In this document: positions 7,786 to 15,792 of the stretch, in pieces
Layout of the letters: each line of letters starts with the position of its first letter
Numbering within the stretch: the stretch's first letter is position 1
Program-made: the position numbers and the translations under genes
The notes under the pieces: model-generated
What the model was told of the DNA's origin: nothing
Seen by the model: only the letters and a program-made list of their open reading frames with translations
Databases searched by the model: none
From: Paenibacillus mesophilus
GTDB taxonomy: Bacteria; Bacillota; Bacilli; Paenibacillales; NBRC-103111
DNA length: 64,000 nt
NCBI RefSeq assembly: GCF_005938385.1
Contig: NZ_VCRA01000018.1
Location: 62,385 to 126,384 of the forward strand
Reading direction: 5' to 3'

Positions 7786-9096
7786 CTAGCGGCCGGCCGC
7801 CGACGGGGCAGGGCTCCGGTTCCCTATCCAAAACAGAACCGTGCCGATCCAGGCGCAAATGGAAGCGGCTATCAGGATCAGCGGCAAAGGAACGCTGTCC
7901 GCCATAAGCGAGCTGAGAATCGGCCCCAATGTGCCGCGGATGCCGAACAGCATCAGGTGCAGTCCGAACAGCGAAGCTTCCCGTCCGGGGGATAGGCGGA
8001 AAATAAAGGCGAGGATGCCGATATCCCATATCGCTTCGCCGATGCCTTGAACGAAATTGCCGATGATGACGGCGGGATAGCTGCCCCACAGTCCATACAG
8101 CATAGGGACGACCGCATAGGCGCCGATCCCGCAGAGCAGCGTATATTTGATGGGAAACCGGTCGATCGTCCGGCCGCCGATCAAATAGGTCAGCAGCAGC
8201 CCGGCGAAATAGGCTGCCCGGGCGTAGCCGATCTCCACGTTGCGCAGCTGCAGCACCTCGACCTGAATAATTTGGTACAGCGGACCCGCCAGCATGTTGC
8301 CGAAGCCGGAAAACATCGTAGCGGCGAGGAAAATGGCGAGCGTCCGGTCGCTTGCGACCAGGCTCCATTGATCGCGCAGCGAAAATCGCGGCCGCCGGGC
8401 CGCCGGCGGCGGATCGATCTTCGGCAGCTTCACGCTGCTGAACAGCAGGATCGAAGCGGCCCCGGCGGCCGCGGCGGCGATGAGCGGACCGGACGGCCCC
8501 GACATGTCCGTCCAGCTCCCGACGACATAGGCGAGCGGGATCATGAGCAAGCCCATCGGGACCCGTACATACCCCATCAAACGGCCGCGCAGGTCGGACG
8601 GGTACAACCGGGAGATCAACATGGCGTAGGCGGGCGCGTGAATGGCCATCAGCATCTGGAAAACGATGGCGGTCGCGACATATACCGACGGGTGAGGGAC
8701 GAAGGCGGGAAAAAACAGCAGCAGACGTCCGAATAAGCTCGGGAAGACGACGAACGGCTTCGGGTTGTTCGTTTTCTCGATCCAGCTCGTCCATAACGGC
8801 GAGAATAACAGCCCGATAGGGGCTGCGGCCGACAGCAGGCCGACCTGCAGGTTGGACGCCCCTTGCTGGAGCGCGAAGGCGATAAAAAACTGATTGAGCA
8901 CGACATTGAACAGACTGACCAGACCGGCCGCTCCAAAGTCGATTTTGGCATTGCGCCATACGTCGGGAACCATCCGCATGCCGAATTTGTAAACGGGAGT
9001 GTCCGGTTTCATAAATTTGCGCGCACCACGATTCGTCGAATTTCTTCGATCTAATCGTTGCAAATAATCGCCGAAAGCGCAATAGCCTTTTTCCAT
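7786..9096 (-). CDS. Major facilitator superfamily transporter
   Basis: The product is 436 residues with about 12 hydrophobic segments. Typical MFS loop features include GLLSAAAPIGLLFSPLW, the LYPSDLRGRLMGYVRVP motif in the central half, and a second-half repeat of GGRTIDRFPIKYTLLCGIGAY. The N-terminal ~45 residues are polar and arginine rich. The ATG at 9096 follows AAAGGAG at a slightly long spacing. It is convergent with yunB and has no associated enzyme or regulator. The substrate cannot be predicted. Confidence 0.85.
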   Translation of the reverse strand: MEKGYCAFGDYLQRLDRRNSTNRGARKFMKPDTPVYKFGMRMVPDVWRNAKIDFGAAGLVSLFNVVLNQFFIAFALQQGASNLQVGLLSAAAPIGLLFSPLWTSWIEKTNNPKPFVVFPSLFGRLLLFFPAFVPHPSVYVATAIVFQMLMAIHAPAYAMLISRLYPSDLRGRLMGYVRVPMGLLMIPLAYVVGSWTDMSGPSGPLIAAAAAGAASILLFSSVKLPKIDPPPAARRPRFSLRDQWSLVASDRTLAIFLAATMFSGFGNMLAGPLYQIIQVEVLQLRNVEIGYARAAYFAGLLLTYLIGGRTIDRFPIKYTLLCGIGAYAVVPMLYGLWGSYPAVIIGNFVQGIGEAIWDIGILAFIFRLSPGREASLFGLHLMLFGIRGTLGPILSSLMADSVPLPLILIAASICAWIGTVLFWIGNRSPAPSAAGR

Positions 9097-9204
9097 GAAT
9101 AAAGGAACTCCTTTCCGCTATTGGCCCGGCTTTCGCGCCGAGCTTGCCCATCTGGGACAGATAACGGATCTGAGTTCCTTTTCGTTAAATCCTGCGGCTC
9201 CCTG

Positions 9205-10257
9205 TCAGGAGCCGCTTTTCTTTGGCCCGCGCAGCCGTTCTTCGCGCTCCCACTTCTTCAAATAAGCGAACGGGTCGAACGACCATTCGGTTTTGCCATT
9301 GTCCCGATACAAGCCGAAGTGGAGATGGGGCGGGAATTTTCCTTGCGTACCCGGCTTCCCGTACCCGGAGCTGCCGACCCAGCCCAGCACTTGACCGGGC
9401 TTGACGATATCGCCTTCCTTCAATTTCTTCTCGAAGCCGGACAAGTGGGCATAGTAATGGTAGACGTTGTTCAGGTCGCGCAGCCCGACGCGCCATCCGC
9501 CATACGGGTTCCAGCCTTTGATCTCGACGATGCCGTAGCATGTGCTGCGCACGGGGACGCCGTGACCCGCAAAAATATCGGTGCCCTCGTGCATCCGGTG
9601 GCCGCCCCAGCCTCGGCTCGCCCCCCAAGTGCTGCGGTACGAATATTCGGCCCCGAGCGGCAGAGGAAAAGCGTGCTCATGCAGATCGATCCGTCCGAAG
9701 GCGGCGTATATGCGGTAAAACTGTTCGATCCGCTCCACGCTTCGCTGATTGCGGTAATAGTTCCACAGCGCGAGCTTCAATTGATCTTCGCCCTTGCCGT
9801 ATGTCAACAAGTAGGAGGCCATCGCCGACAAAGCGTCCAGATCGTTCGCGCGATCGGCTACGCCGTCTCCGGAGCCGTCCTTTCCCCTGCCCCCGAACAA
9901 GGCTATCGTCGCCGGGTTGTGATCTTCCTGATTCGGATTGGCGAATCCGGCCCAGTCGTGCTCCGAATAATAAATACCGATAAGCCCCGCCTGACGCGGT
10001 CTTTTCTTCGGATTGGCAATCGTCAGCGTTCGTTCGTACTGATCGATCGCGGCCAAATAGTTCCACGGGATGCCGGTAATGTCGCTAACCTCGTCGAATA
10101 GCTGCTTGCGCTCGGCGAACACGGTTTTCATATCTTTCGTCTCGACCTTTGCGGCTTGCTCTGCCGACGCTCCCCGGGCGGAGATCACGAATGTCGCGAG
10201 CAGCAAGCTGCATAAGGCCAGGACGGACGTCCGCCATAATCGGCCTGCACGTTTCAA
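9205..10257 (-). CDS. M23 family peptidoglycan endopeptidase with N-terminal helical domain (LytH-like context)
   Basis: This 350-residue exported protein has a Sec signal peptide at about residues 1-32 (hydrophobic VLALCSLLLATFVIS, AxA-type site). The C-terminal half is a LytM/M23 zinc peptidase: HEGTD (His223 and Asp227), YAHL (His271) and HLHFG (His311 and His313) supply the ligands and catalytic residues. Residues ~55-190 are helical, and ITGIPWNYLAAIDQYERT resembles the start of transglycosylase-like folds, so a second muralytic activity is possible. In Bacillus lytH (yunA), a sporulation L-Ala-D-Glu endopeptidase gene, lies between lipA and yunB, so this is probably its counterpart. Confidence 0.85.
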   Translation of the reverse strand: MKRAGRLWRTSVLALCSLLLATFVISARGASAEQAAKVETKDMKTVFAERKQLFDEVSDITGIPWNYLAAIDQYERTLTIANPKKRPRQAGLIGIYYSEHDWAGFANPNQEDHNPATIALFGGRGKDGSGDGVADRANDLDALSAMASYLLTYGKGEDQLKLALWNYYRNQRSVERIEQFYRIYAAFGRIDLHEHAFPLPLGAEYSYRSTWGASRGWGGHRMHEGTDIFAGHGVPVRSTCYGIVEIKGWNPYGGWRVGLRDLNNVYHYYAHLSGFEKKLKEGDIVKPGQVLGWVGSSGYGKPGTQGKFPPHLHFGLYRDNGKTEWSFDPFAYLKKWEREERLRGPKKSGS

Positions 10258-10424
10258 GTTCGCTTAAGCCTCCTTTCGCCATCATGTCCATCTTCTATGC
10301 GGTTAGGATACGCATTCCCGCTTTTTGCTATTCCGGCCGGCCGCGAATTGCCCGATCCATTCATTTACATCCGGGGGATCGGTTTGATACGATTAGAAAC
10401 AAACGAAAAACGGAAAGGGAGACA

Positions 10425-10895
10425 ATGATGTTCGATCACCGGAACGAGCATGTCGACGAGCACATGGTGCTGCTGCAGGCCAATTTGGACGATATGAACC
10501 CGGAATTCAGCTCGTATGTCATGGACCGGCTGTTCGAAGCGGGAGCCAATGACGTCTATTGGATACCGATTATTATGAAGAGAGGCCGGCCTGGAATGAT
10601 GCTGAACGTCTTAGTATCGGAAGAGCGGCTCGAGCGGATGGAAGAGATCGTATTCGCCGAGACGACGACGCTCGGGCTCCGTTACTTGAAGGCCGACGTT
10701 CATCGCCTTGGCAGGCAATTTGTCCGTGTAGCGACGGAGTGGGGCCCGATCACGGTCAAGCTGGGATTCCATCGGGGCGAGCTCGTCCAGGTGGCGCCGG
10801 AATTCAAGGAATGCGAAGAGGCGGCCAAACGGCACGGAGTACCGCTCAAGCTTGTATACGAGCAAGTTCGGCGCAACTATGCGGAAGGCAAATAA
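10425..10895 (+). CDS. larC2: LarC2: C-terminal half of the nickel-insertion enzyme LarC as a separate gene
   Basis: This 156-residue protein matches the C-terminal domain of LarC (formerly DUF111): VLLQANLDDMNPEFSSYVMD, LFEAGANDVYWIPIIMKRGRPG and the closing helix with LVYEQV. LarC is the CTP-dependent cyclometallase that inserts nickel into the pincer cofactor of lactate racemase. In Lactiplantibacillus plantarum the two halves are joined by programmed frameshifting. Here the N-terminal half lies about 1 kb away on the opposite strand, so joining by frameshift is impossible. Tandem ATGs at 10425/10428 follow AAAGGGA. It is followed 23 nt later by an AAC(3)-like gene, probably cotranscribed. 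Confidence 0.88.
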   Translation: MMFDHRNEHVDEHMVLLQANLDDMNPEFSSYVMDRLFEAGANDVYWIPIIMKRGRPGMMLNVLVSEERLERMEEIVFAETTTLGLRYLKADVHRLGRQFVRVATEWGPITVKLGFHRGELVQVAPEFKECEEAAKRHGVPLKLVYEQVRRNYAEGK

Positions 10896-10918
10896 CGATC
10901 GGGGTGAACTGACGAACA

Positions 10919-11731
10919 ATGGCTGTTAACGAACAACAGATCAGAGCTGCCTTGCAGCAAAACGGGATCGAAAACGCGGCCGTCTGCATCCATTCTTCAT
11001 ACCGGTCGCTCGGCAAAGTCGATGGAGGCCCGGATACGGTCATCGACGCTTTTCTGGCCGAAGGCAATACGGTTATGACGCCGACGTTCTCCAACTCGTT
11101 CCTCGTCGCGCCGCCGCGGAACGGGAGGCCGGAGCGCAACGGCATCGACTATGAGACGGCTGTCTATGAGGATCACGACAAGGTATTTCATCCGGACATG
11201 AATACGATCGACCGGGAGACGATGGGTGCGATCCCCGCTGCGCTTGTGAACCGTCCGGGGAGAAGAAGAGGGAACCACCCGACCCATTCCTTTACGGCTC
11301 TCGGCCCGACTGCAGACAGCTTGACCGCCACGCAATCGCGCGAGCGTATATACGGGGCGTTGGAGCGGCTGATCGAGCTCGACGGCTGGGTCGTATTGAT
11401 CGGAGTAGGGTTCGACCGGATGACGCTGCTGCATTTGGCAGAGCTGCAGGCAGGGAGGCGCTCGTTCGTCCGATGGGTGAATGATGGCGTCCGGAATAAA
11501 GTAATGTCGCACGTCGGCTCGTGCTCCGCCGGCTTCACCGGGTTCGATCCGGTACTGCTTCCGCTGACCGGCCGGGTCCGGGTAGGGGAAAGTTTGTGGA
11601 CGATAGGGCGCGCCCGCGAGCTGGCCGGACAAGCGCTTGAGACGATTCGCTCGGAGCCGGAGCTGACGCGCTGCAGTCCCGATTGCATCCGCTGCCGTGA
11701 TGCGATCGACGGAGGGCCGATTCTGTCGTAA
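10919..11731 (+). CDS. AAC(3) family N-acetyltransferase
   Basis: The product is 270 residues of the aminoglycoside 3-N-acetyltransferase fold. Family marks are VCIHSSYRSLGKVDGG, the VMTPTFSNSF strand, the GNHPTHSFTALG motif carrying the catalytic histidine, and VVLIGVGFDRMTLLHLAE. Chromosomal members in Gram-positive bacteria often acetylate unknown amines, so drug resistance should not be assumed. A CSPDCIRCRDAI sequence near the C-terminus has three clustered cysteines, which is unusual and may bind metal. It follows larC2 closely and ends before a bidirectional terminator. Confidence 0.85.
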   Translation: MAVNEQQIRAALQQNGIENAAVCIHSSYRSLGKVDGGPDTVIDAFLAEGNTVMTPTFSNSFLVAPPRNGRPERNGIDYETAVYEDHDKVFHPDMNTIDRETMGAIPAALVNRPGRRRGNHPTHSFTALGPTADSLTATQSRERIYGALERLIELDGWVVLIGVGFDRMTLLHLAELQAGRRSFVRWVNDGVRNKVMSHVGSCSAGFTGFDPVLLPLTGRVRVGESLWTIGRARELAGQALETIRSEPELTRCSPDCIRCRDAIDGGPILS

Positions 11732-11852
11732 CCGGATTCGAGAAGCCGCTCGTCATCAAGCTTTACGAGACGATCGATACGCCGAACGGCGAGGCGAACC
11801 GGCTCGTAAAGACGCTGAAGCAGTAAGGGCCGGCCTCCGACAAACGAAAAAC

Positions 11853-11897
11853 AGGCTTTCCCCGTGCAGATTGCTCTGCGGCAGGGAAAGCCTTTTG
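11853..11897. terminator. Bidirectional terminator between the AAC(3) gene and larC1
   Basis: AGGCTTTCCC pairs with GGGAAAGCCT across a 20-nt loop. TTTT follows on the plus strand and GTTTTTC on the minus strand. It serves both convergent genes. Confidence 0.8.
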
Positions 11898-11913
11898 GTT
11901 TGATGGGTAAGAT

Positions 11914-12993
11914 TTAATGCTTATGCGTGCCCGGTCCGCTTCTATGGTCGTGATTGTGCGGGTGATCGTGATGGTGGAGATGCTCGCCCGCATGTTTAGG
12001 CTCGTGCTTCTCGTGATGATGGCCGTGCTTATGTTCGTCATGATCATGATCGTGGTCATGATGACGGTGGTCGCCGTGCTCATGATGATCATGATCATGG
12101 TGGTGATGATGGCCGTGCTCATGATGATCATGATCATCATGGTGATGGTGGCCGTGCTCGTGATGGTCATGATCATGGTGATGGTGATGAGGGTGATGCT
12201 CATGAGCATGGGTGTGCTCCGCATGTATGTGCTGATGGGTCGTTGTCCATTTCGCGATGTACGAGTCCGCCGTTCCGACGACTACGCGCAGCACGTTGGG
12301 CTGGTTCGGCAAATCCCGTGTTCCCGCGCCATAGCCGATCGTCTCGACGACCATCGGCGGAAGCCCTTTGGAGAAGTCGTTCACGACAGCGGAGACGATT
12401 CCGGCTCCGGTCGGGGTGGTCATCTCCATCGCATAGTCGGTCGGCGCGATCGGAAGACCGCGCATCATTTCCAGCGTGGCCGGGGCGGGAACCGGGTACA
12501 AGCCGTGGTCGCAGCGCACCGTTCCCGAGCCGAGCGGGACGGGGGAGCAGTAGATCGTCTCGGCCTGCAGCGAATCGAGCGCCAGCGCGACGCCGATCAC
12601 GTCGACGATGGAGTCGATCGCGCCTACCTCGTGGAAGTGCACCTTAGAGAGCGGTATGCCGTGGATTTTACCTTCGGCGATTCCGATTTTTTCGAAGATG
12701 GCTAAGCTGTAGGCGGTTACCCGCTCGTTAAAGCCGGCGGCCTCGATCATCTTGACGATGTCCGAGTAATGCCTATGATGCGTCGGCGGGTTGTTCGGAT
12801 CGAGCGCAACGTCCATCTTAAGCGCGGAGATTCCTTTCTTGTTGACTCTTCTCCATTGCAGCTCGAACGGCTCGATGCGGATTTTTTGCAGCTCGCTTTC
12901 GACATACGCTCGATCGGCGCCGGCGTCTACAAGCGCGGCCAGCGCCATATCGCCGCTGATGCCTGAGAAACAATCGAAATATACGACTCGCAC
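11914..12993 (-). CDS. larC1: LarC1: N-terminal half of LarC with a His-rich tail
   Basis: The product is 359 residues. Residues 1 to ~250 are the LarC N-terminal domain: VVYFDCFSGISGDMALAALVDAGAD, the SKVHFHEVGAIDSIVDVIG motif and PTGAGIVSAV. From about residue 253 the chain becomes a His/Asp/Glu-rich tail of over 100 residues, including three 13-residue repeats of the HDHDHHEHGHHHH type. Such tails in nickel-handling proteins store or deliver Ni(II). The protein stops where the C-terminal LarC domain would normally begin; that domain is the separate gene at 10425. larC1 is 7 nt downstream of larB. Confidence 0.9.
   Translation of the reverse strand: MRVVYFDCFSGISGDMALAALVDAGADRAYVESELQKIRIEPFELQWRRVNKKGISALKMDVALDPNNPPTHHRHYSDIVKMIEAAGFNERVTAYSLAIFEKIGIAEGKIHGIPLSKVHFHEVGAIDSIVDVIGVALALDSLQAETIYCSPVPLGSGTVRCDHGLYPVPAPATLEMMRGLPIAPTDYAMEMTTPTGAGIVSAVVNDFSKGLPPMVVETIGYGAGTRDLPNQPNVLRVVVGTADSYIAKWTTTHQHIHAEHTHAHEHHPHHHHHDHDHHEHGHHHHDDHDHHEHGHHHHHDHDHHEHGDHRHHDHDHDHDEHKHGHHHEKHEPKHAGEHLHHHDHPHNHDHRSGPGTHKH
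11930..12230. repeat. Low-complexity His-codon repeat with three 39-bp tandem units
   Basis: CAT/GAT/GTG-rich DNA encodes the LarC1 tail. Units beginning GCCGTGCTC start at 12073, 12112 and 12151, exactly 39 bp apart, and differ at only a few positions. The 13-codon period keeps frame, so copy number can vary without breaking the protein. Confidence 0.8.
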
Positions 12994-13000
12994 TGGGGAT

Positions 13001-13780
13001 TCACGACCTTTTCGACATATTTTTATTGATCATTCCCGCACTGTAGCCGGCTCCGAAGCCGTTGTCGATATTGACGACCGTAACGCCGGTCGCGCAGGAA
13101 TTCAGCATCGTCAGAAGGGCGGATACGCCATGAAAGCTCGCGCCGTAGCCTATGCTTGTAGGCACGGCGATGACGGGCTTCGATACGAGGCCGCCGACGA
13201 CGCTCGCCAGCGCGCCCTCCATGCCGGCTACGACGATGATGACGTTGGCGCCGCGGATAACCGGCAGACGCCGGAACAGCCTATGGATGCCGGCTACCCC
13301 GACGTCGTATACTTTCTCCACATGGCTGCCCATGCATTCGATCGTGATCGCCGCCTCTTCGGCAACGGGCAGATCGGACGTGCCCGCGCATACTACTGCA
13401 ACATAGCCGTCATGCATTTGCAGAATCGGCTTCTTGAACCAGGTAAGGGCGCGGGCGGCGGCGTGGTACGTCGATCCGGGGACGGCTGCGAGAACCGCTT
13501 CCGCTTTGGCCGCGTCGACGCGGGTTGCGAGCACACGGTCGGAATGCTCGGTCAGCCGCCGGAAGATGGCGACGATCTGCTCCGCCGTCTTGCCTTCGCC
13601 GTAGATGACCTCCGGGAAGCCTGTCCGTTTCTCGCGCTCGATGTCGAGCTGGGCAAAGCCGAGGTCGTCGACTTTGCCGTTTGCTTCCGCTTGCGCGATT
13701 TCCTCGATCTGCCGCTTCGCTTCCTCGACATCGAGTTCCCCGTCCTTCAACAGCTTCAGAACTTGCTCGAGTCGGTTCAT
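13001..13780 (-). CDS. larB: LarB, nickel-pincer cofactor biosynthesis carboxylase/hydrolase
   Basis: The product is 259 residues. The C-terminal ~150 residues form a PurE/AIRC-like domain: VVCAGTSDLPVAEEA, YDVGVAGIHRLF, VVAGMEGALASVVGGL and VIAVPTSIGYGASF. LarB carboxylates nicotinic acid adenine dinucleotide at C5 and hydrolyses the phosphoanhydride, giving the substrate for LarE. The ATG start overlaps the LarE stop by four bases (ATGA type), which implies translational coupling in a larE-larB-larC1 operon. Length agrees with the family. Confidence 0.93.
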   Translation of the reverse strand: MNRLEQVLKLLKDGELDVEEAKRQIEEIAQAEANGKVDDLGFAQLDIEREKRTGFPEVIYGEGKTAEQIVAIFRRLTEHSDRVLATRVDAAKAEAVLAAVPGSTYHAAARALTWFKKPILQMHDGYVAVVCAGTSDLPVAEEAAITIECMGSHVEKVYDVGVAGIHRLFRRLPVIRGANVIIVVAGMEGALASVVGGLVSKPVIAVPTSIGYGASFHGVSALLTMLNSCATGVTVVNIDNGFGAGYSAGMINKNMSKRS

Positions 13781-14628
13781 CGGGCGGCTTCTTCCTTCAC
13801 CGTTACGGGCAGCTCCTTCTTCAGCACGGCATTCATGCTGCCGGTCCGGTAGCCGGCCAGGTCGAGCGTCACGTACGTAAAGCCGAGCGAGGTGAATTTT
13901 TGGTGGATTTGTTCGTTCAATTCGATCACTTTCGCAAGCTCATCCGGCATCACTTCAATCCGTGCGATTTTATCGTGATGGCGTACGCGGACTTGCCAAA
14001 ATCCGAGCGCGTACAAATAGTCCTCCGCCTCGTCGAGCTGGTCGATTTTGTACTTCTCGATCTTCGTCCCGTAAGGGATGCGCGAGGAGAGACAGGCGAA
14101 AGAAGGCTTGTTCCACGTCCGCAAGCCGAGCTCCTTGGACAGCTCGCGGATTTCCGCCTTCAGGAAGCCCGCCTCCTGAAGCGGACTGCGAACGCCCTGC
14201 TCGGTCTTCGCCTGCAGGCCCGGACGGTAGTCGCCCAGATCGTCTACGTTCGAGCCGTCTACGATGAACGGGTAGCCGAGCTCCTTGGCCATCGATTGCA
14301 GATGCGAATACAATCCGGTTTTGCAATGATAGCACCGGTCCGGGTTGTTCGCTACGAAGGAGGCGTTCTCGAATTCCTTCACTTCCGTCTTATGAAGACG
14401 GACGCCCATTTCTTCGGCAAGCTGCACCGCGGCGTTGAACTCGCGCGTCGGAAACGTCTCCGATGCGGCCGTTACGGCCAATACCTGATCGCCAAGCTCC
14501 TGGTAAGCCCGCTTCAGCACGAACGTGCTGTCTACGCCGCCGGAGAACGCGATCAGGACGCGTCCCATATCTCTAAGGATGGCGCCAAGCAACTCATCCT
14601 TTTGTCGAAGCGTCATTCCGGTATCCAT
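13777..14628 (-). CDS. larE: LarE, ATP-dependent sulfur transferase of nickel-pincer cofactor synthesis
   Basis: The product is 283 residues with an N-terminal PP-loop ATPase motif SGGVDST (about residue 29). It activates the carboxylates of the LarB product as adenylates and inserts sulfur. RCYHCK and SFACLSSR are present; the lone Cys of the latter corresponds to the sacrificial cysteine of the L. plantarum-type enzyme. The three-cysteine iron-sulfur cluster pattern of the Thermotoga type is not evident. The ATG at 14628 is chosen because GGAGGGG lies 7 nt upstream; a longer ORF start at 14685 has no good ribosome binding site. It is the first gene of larEBC1. Confidence 0.93.
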   Translation of the reverse strand: MDTGMTLRQKDELLGAILRDMGRVLIAFSGGVDSTFVLKRAYQELGDQVLAVTAASETFPTREFNAAVQLAEEMGVRLHKTEVKEFENASFVANNPDRCYHCKTGLYSHLQSMAKELGYPFIVDGSNVDDLGDYRPGLQAKTEQGVRSPLQEAGFLKAEIRELSKELGLRTWNKPSFACLSSRIPYGTKIEKYKIDQLDEAEDYLYALGFWQVRVRHHDKIARIEVMPDELAKVIELNEQIHQKFTSLGFTYVTLDLAGYRTGSMNAVLKKELPVTVKEEAAR

Positions 14629-14702
14629 GAAGTCCCCTCCCGGACGCCGCTTGCGGTTATGAATCGCCGCCAGCGGTCGTGTCATACTGCGTTTGCTTGC
14701 TA

Positions 14703-14717
14703 GTAAACCACATTTAC
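14703..14717. promoter_or_regulatory. Inverted repeat upstream of larE
   Basis: GTAAACCACATTTAC has 5-bp arms and a 5-bp spacer. A TATGAT hexamer on the minus strand lies just upstream (14724-14729), so the repeat would sit near +1 of a larE promoter. A matching -35 was not found. Confidence 0.35.
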
Positions 14718-14796
14718 AAGTGTATCATATCGACGTGACTCCCGAAACCGCGCGGCGTATGAAGGAACTTCAAAATATCCGTCGGCGGCCGCCCGG

Positions 14797-15495
14797 TCAA
14801 TCTTTGAAATAATTCGGGAACTGCCCGCGCAGCCGGGGGAACTCCGAATCCAGCTTGCCCAAGTGATGCTCGAGCAGCCGGACAACGCCTTCTTCGTCCC
14901 TGTTTTTGAGCCGATCGAACAGCTCCTCGTGCTCCTGCACCAAGCTTTTCGTCAACACAAGCTCCTTCATCGCCAAATATCTGAACCGGTTCAGGTGCCC
15001 GCGCATATGGTACACGACCTCCAGCAGCGTTTCATTGCCTGCCGATTGAAGGATGCAGCGGTGAAAAGCTTCGTCCAGCCGGAGAAATTGAAGGACATCC
15101 TGCCGCTCGGCCGCTTCGCTCTGCTCCTGCAGCAGTGCACGGATTTGCTTCTCCGCTTTCGCGTGCCGTTCGGTATCGTCCCATTGCCGGGCCGCCAGCT
15201 TGAACGCGCTGCTCTCCAGGCTGAGGCGGACGAAGCGGCTTTCCTTCACCTTCAGCTCGGATATGTAGGTTACCCGCTTGTTCCGCTGAGGGAGCACATC
15301 GACGAGCCGTTCCGACAACAGCAGATGAAACGCATCGCGAATCGGGGTTCGGCTAATTTGCAGCGATTCGGCCAGCTCATTCTCGTAAATCGTTTGTCCA
15401 GGCGCAAGCTGCAACGTAATAATCGAATCCCGGATCGTTTCGTAAGCTTGCTCGCCCAAAGATTTACCGCTCGACACTTGAGACATGAAGTTCAA
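14797..15495 (-). CDS. GntR family regulator, FadR/FCD subfamily
   Basis: The product is 232 residues. The winged helix (about residues 12-75) contains AYETIRDSIITLQLAPGQTIYENELAESLQISRTPIRDA-type sequence. The C-terminal helical FCD domain has RLDEAFHRCIL, MRGHLNRFR and EHEELFDRL, with Asp/His residues that in this family bind a metal and an organic acid ligand. It reads in the same direction as larEBC and lies 168 bp upstream, so lactate or a related hydroxyacid is a reasonable effector guess. The TTG at 15495 follows GGTGA at 7 nt; the ATG at 15486 is an alternative start. Confidence 0.85.
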   Translation of the reverse strand: MNFMSQVSSGKSLGEQAYETIRDSIITLQLAPGQTIYENELAESLQISRTPIRDAFHLLLSERLVDVLPQRNKRVTYISELKVKESRFVRLSLESSAFKLAARQWDDTERHAKAEKQIRALLQEQSEAAERQDVLQFLRLDEAFHRCILQSAGNETLLEVVYHMRGHLNRFRYLAMKELVLTKSLVQEHEELFDRLKNRDEEGVVRLLEHHLGKLDSEFPRLRGQFPNYFKD

Positions 15496-15528
15496 TTATC
15501 GTTCACCACATTTCCGAATATAGGCTCA

Positions 15529-15550
15529 GTATACTTGTATACAGGTATAC
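15529..15550. promoter_or_regulatory. Triple GTATAC operator upstream of the GntR gene
   Basis: Three GTATAC hexamers begin at 15529, 15537 and 15545, exactly 8 bp apart, forming overlapping palindromes such as TTGTATACAG. FCD-type GntR proteins commonly bind short palindromes with a GTNNAC or GTATAC core. The site is 34-55 nt upstream of the regulator start, fitting autoregulation. Confidence 0.5.
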
Positions 15551-15792
15551 CGGTCAACAGCTTTTCATGGGAGAAGTCGATCCGACCATGTACGGAAATT
15601 CCGGCTTTCAAGATAAAGGAAGCGCTTCATTTCATTGTCCAACCGAACAAATCGACACCTTTTCCAACAAGTTGGAGCCTACATTTCCCCGGCCGGCTTC
15701 GCTACAATGAGAGCATAAGCGGCGGTCAGGCATGGATTGTTGCCCCTTTCGTGATATAATAAGCGTAATTCAATTAGAAAGCGGGAATCAAC

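Noticed and set aside
6779..9151. 790-codon minus-strand open frame across yunB and the MFS gene
   Set aside because: It is antisense to yunB and in a shadow frame of the MFS gene. It has no ribosome binding site and Arg-rich, domain-free composition typical of GC-rich shadow frames.
9194..9215. Terminator of the M23 gene
   Set aside because: GCGGCTCC/GGAGCCGC overlaps the stop codon, and the T-tract lies on the plus strand, where no gene needs a terminator. Its role is unclear.
10919..11731. Aminoglycoside resistance determinant
   Set aside because: AAC(3) fold proteins are common on Gram-positive chromosomes with unknown substrates. There is no mobile context, so a resistance role is not supported.
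11917..12705. Plus-strand open frame with Met/Val-rich repeats
   Set aside because: It is the antisense reading of the His codons of LarC1.
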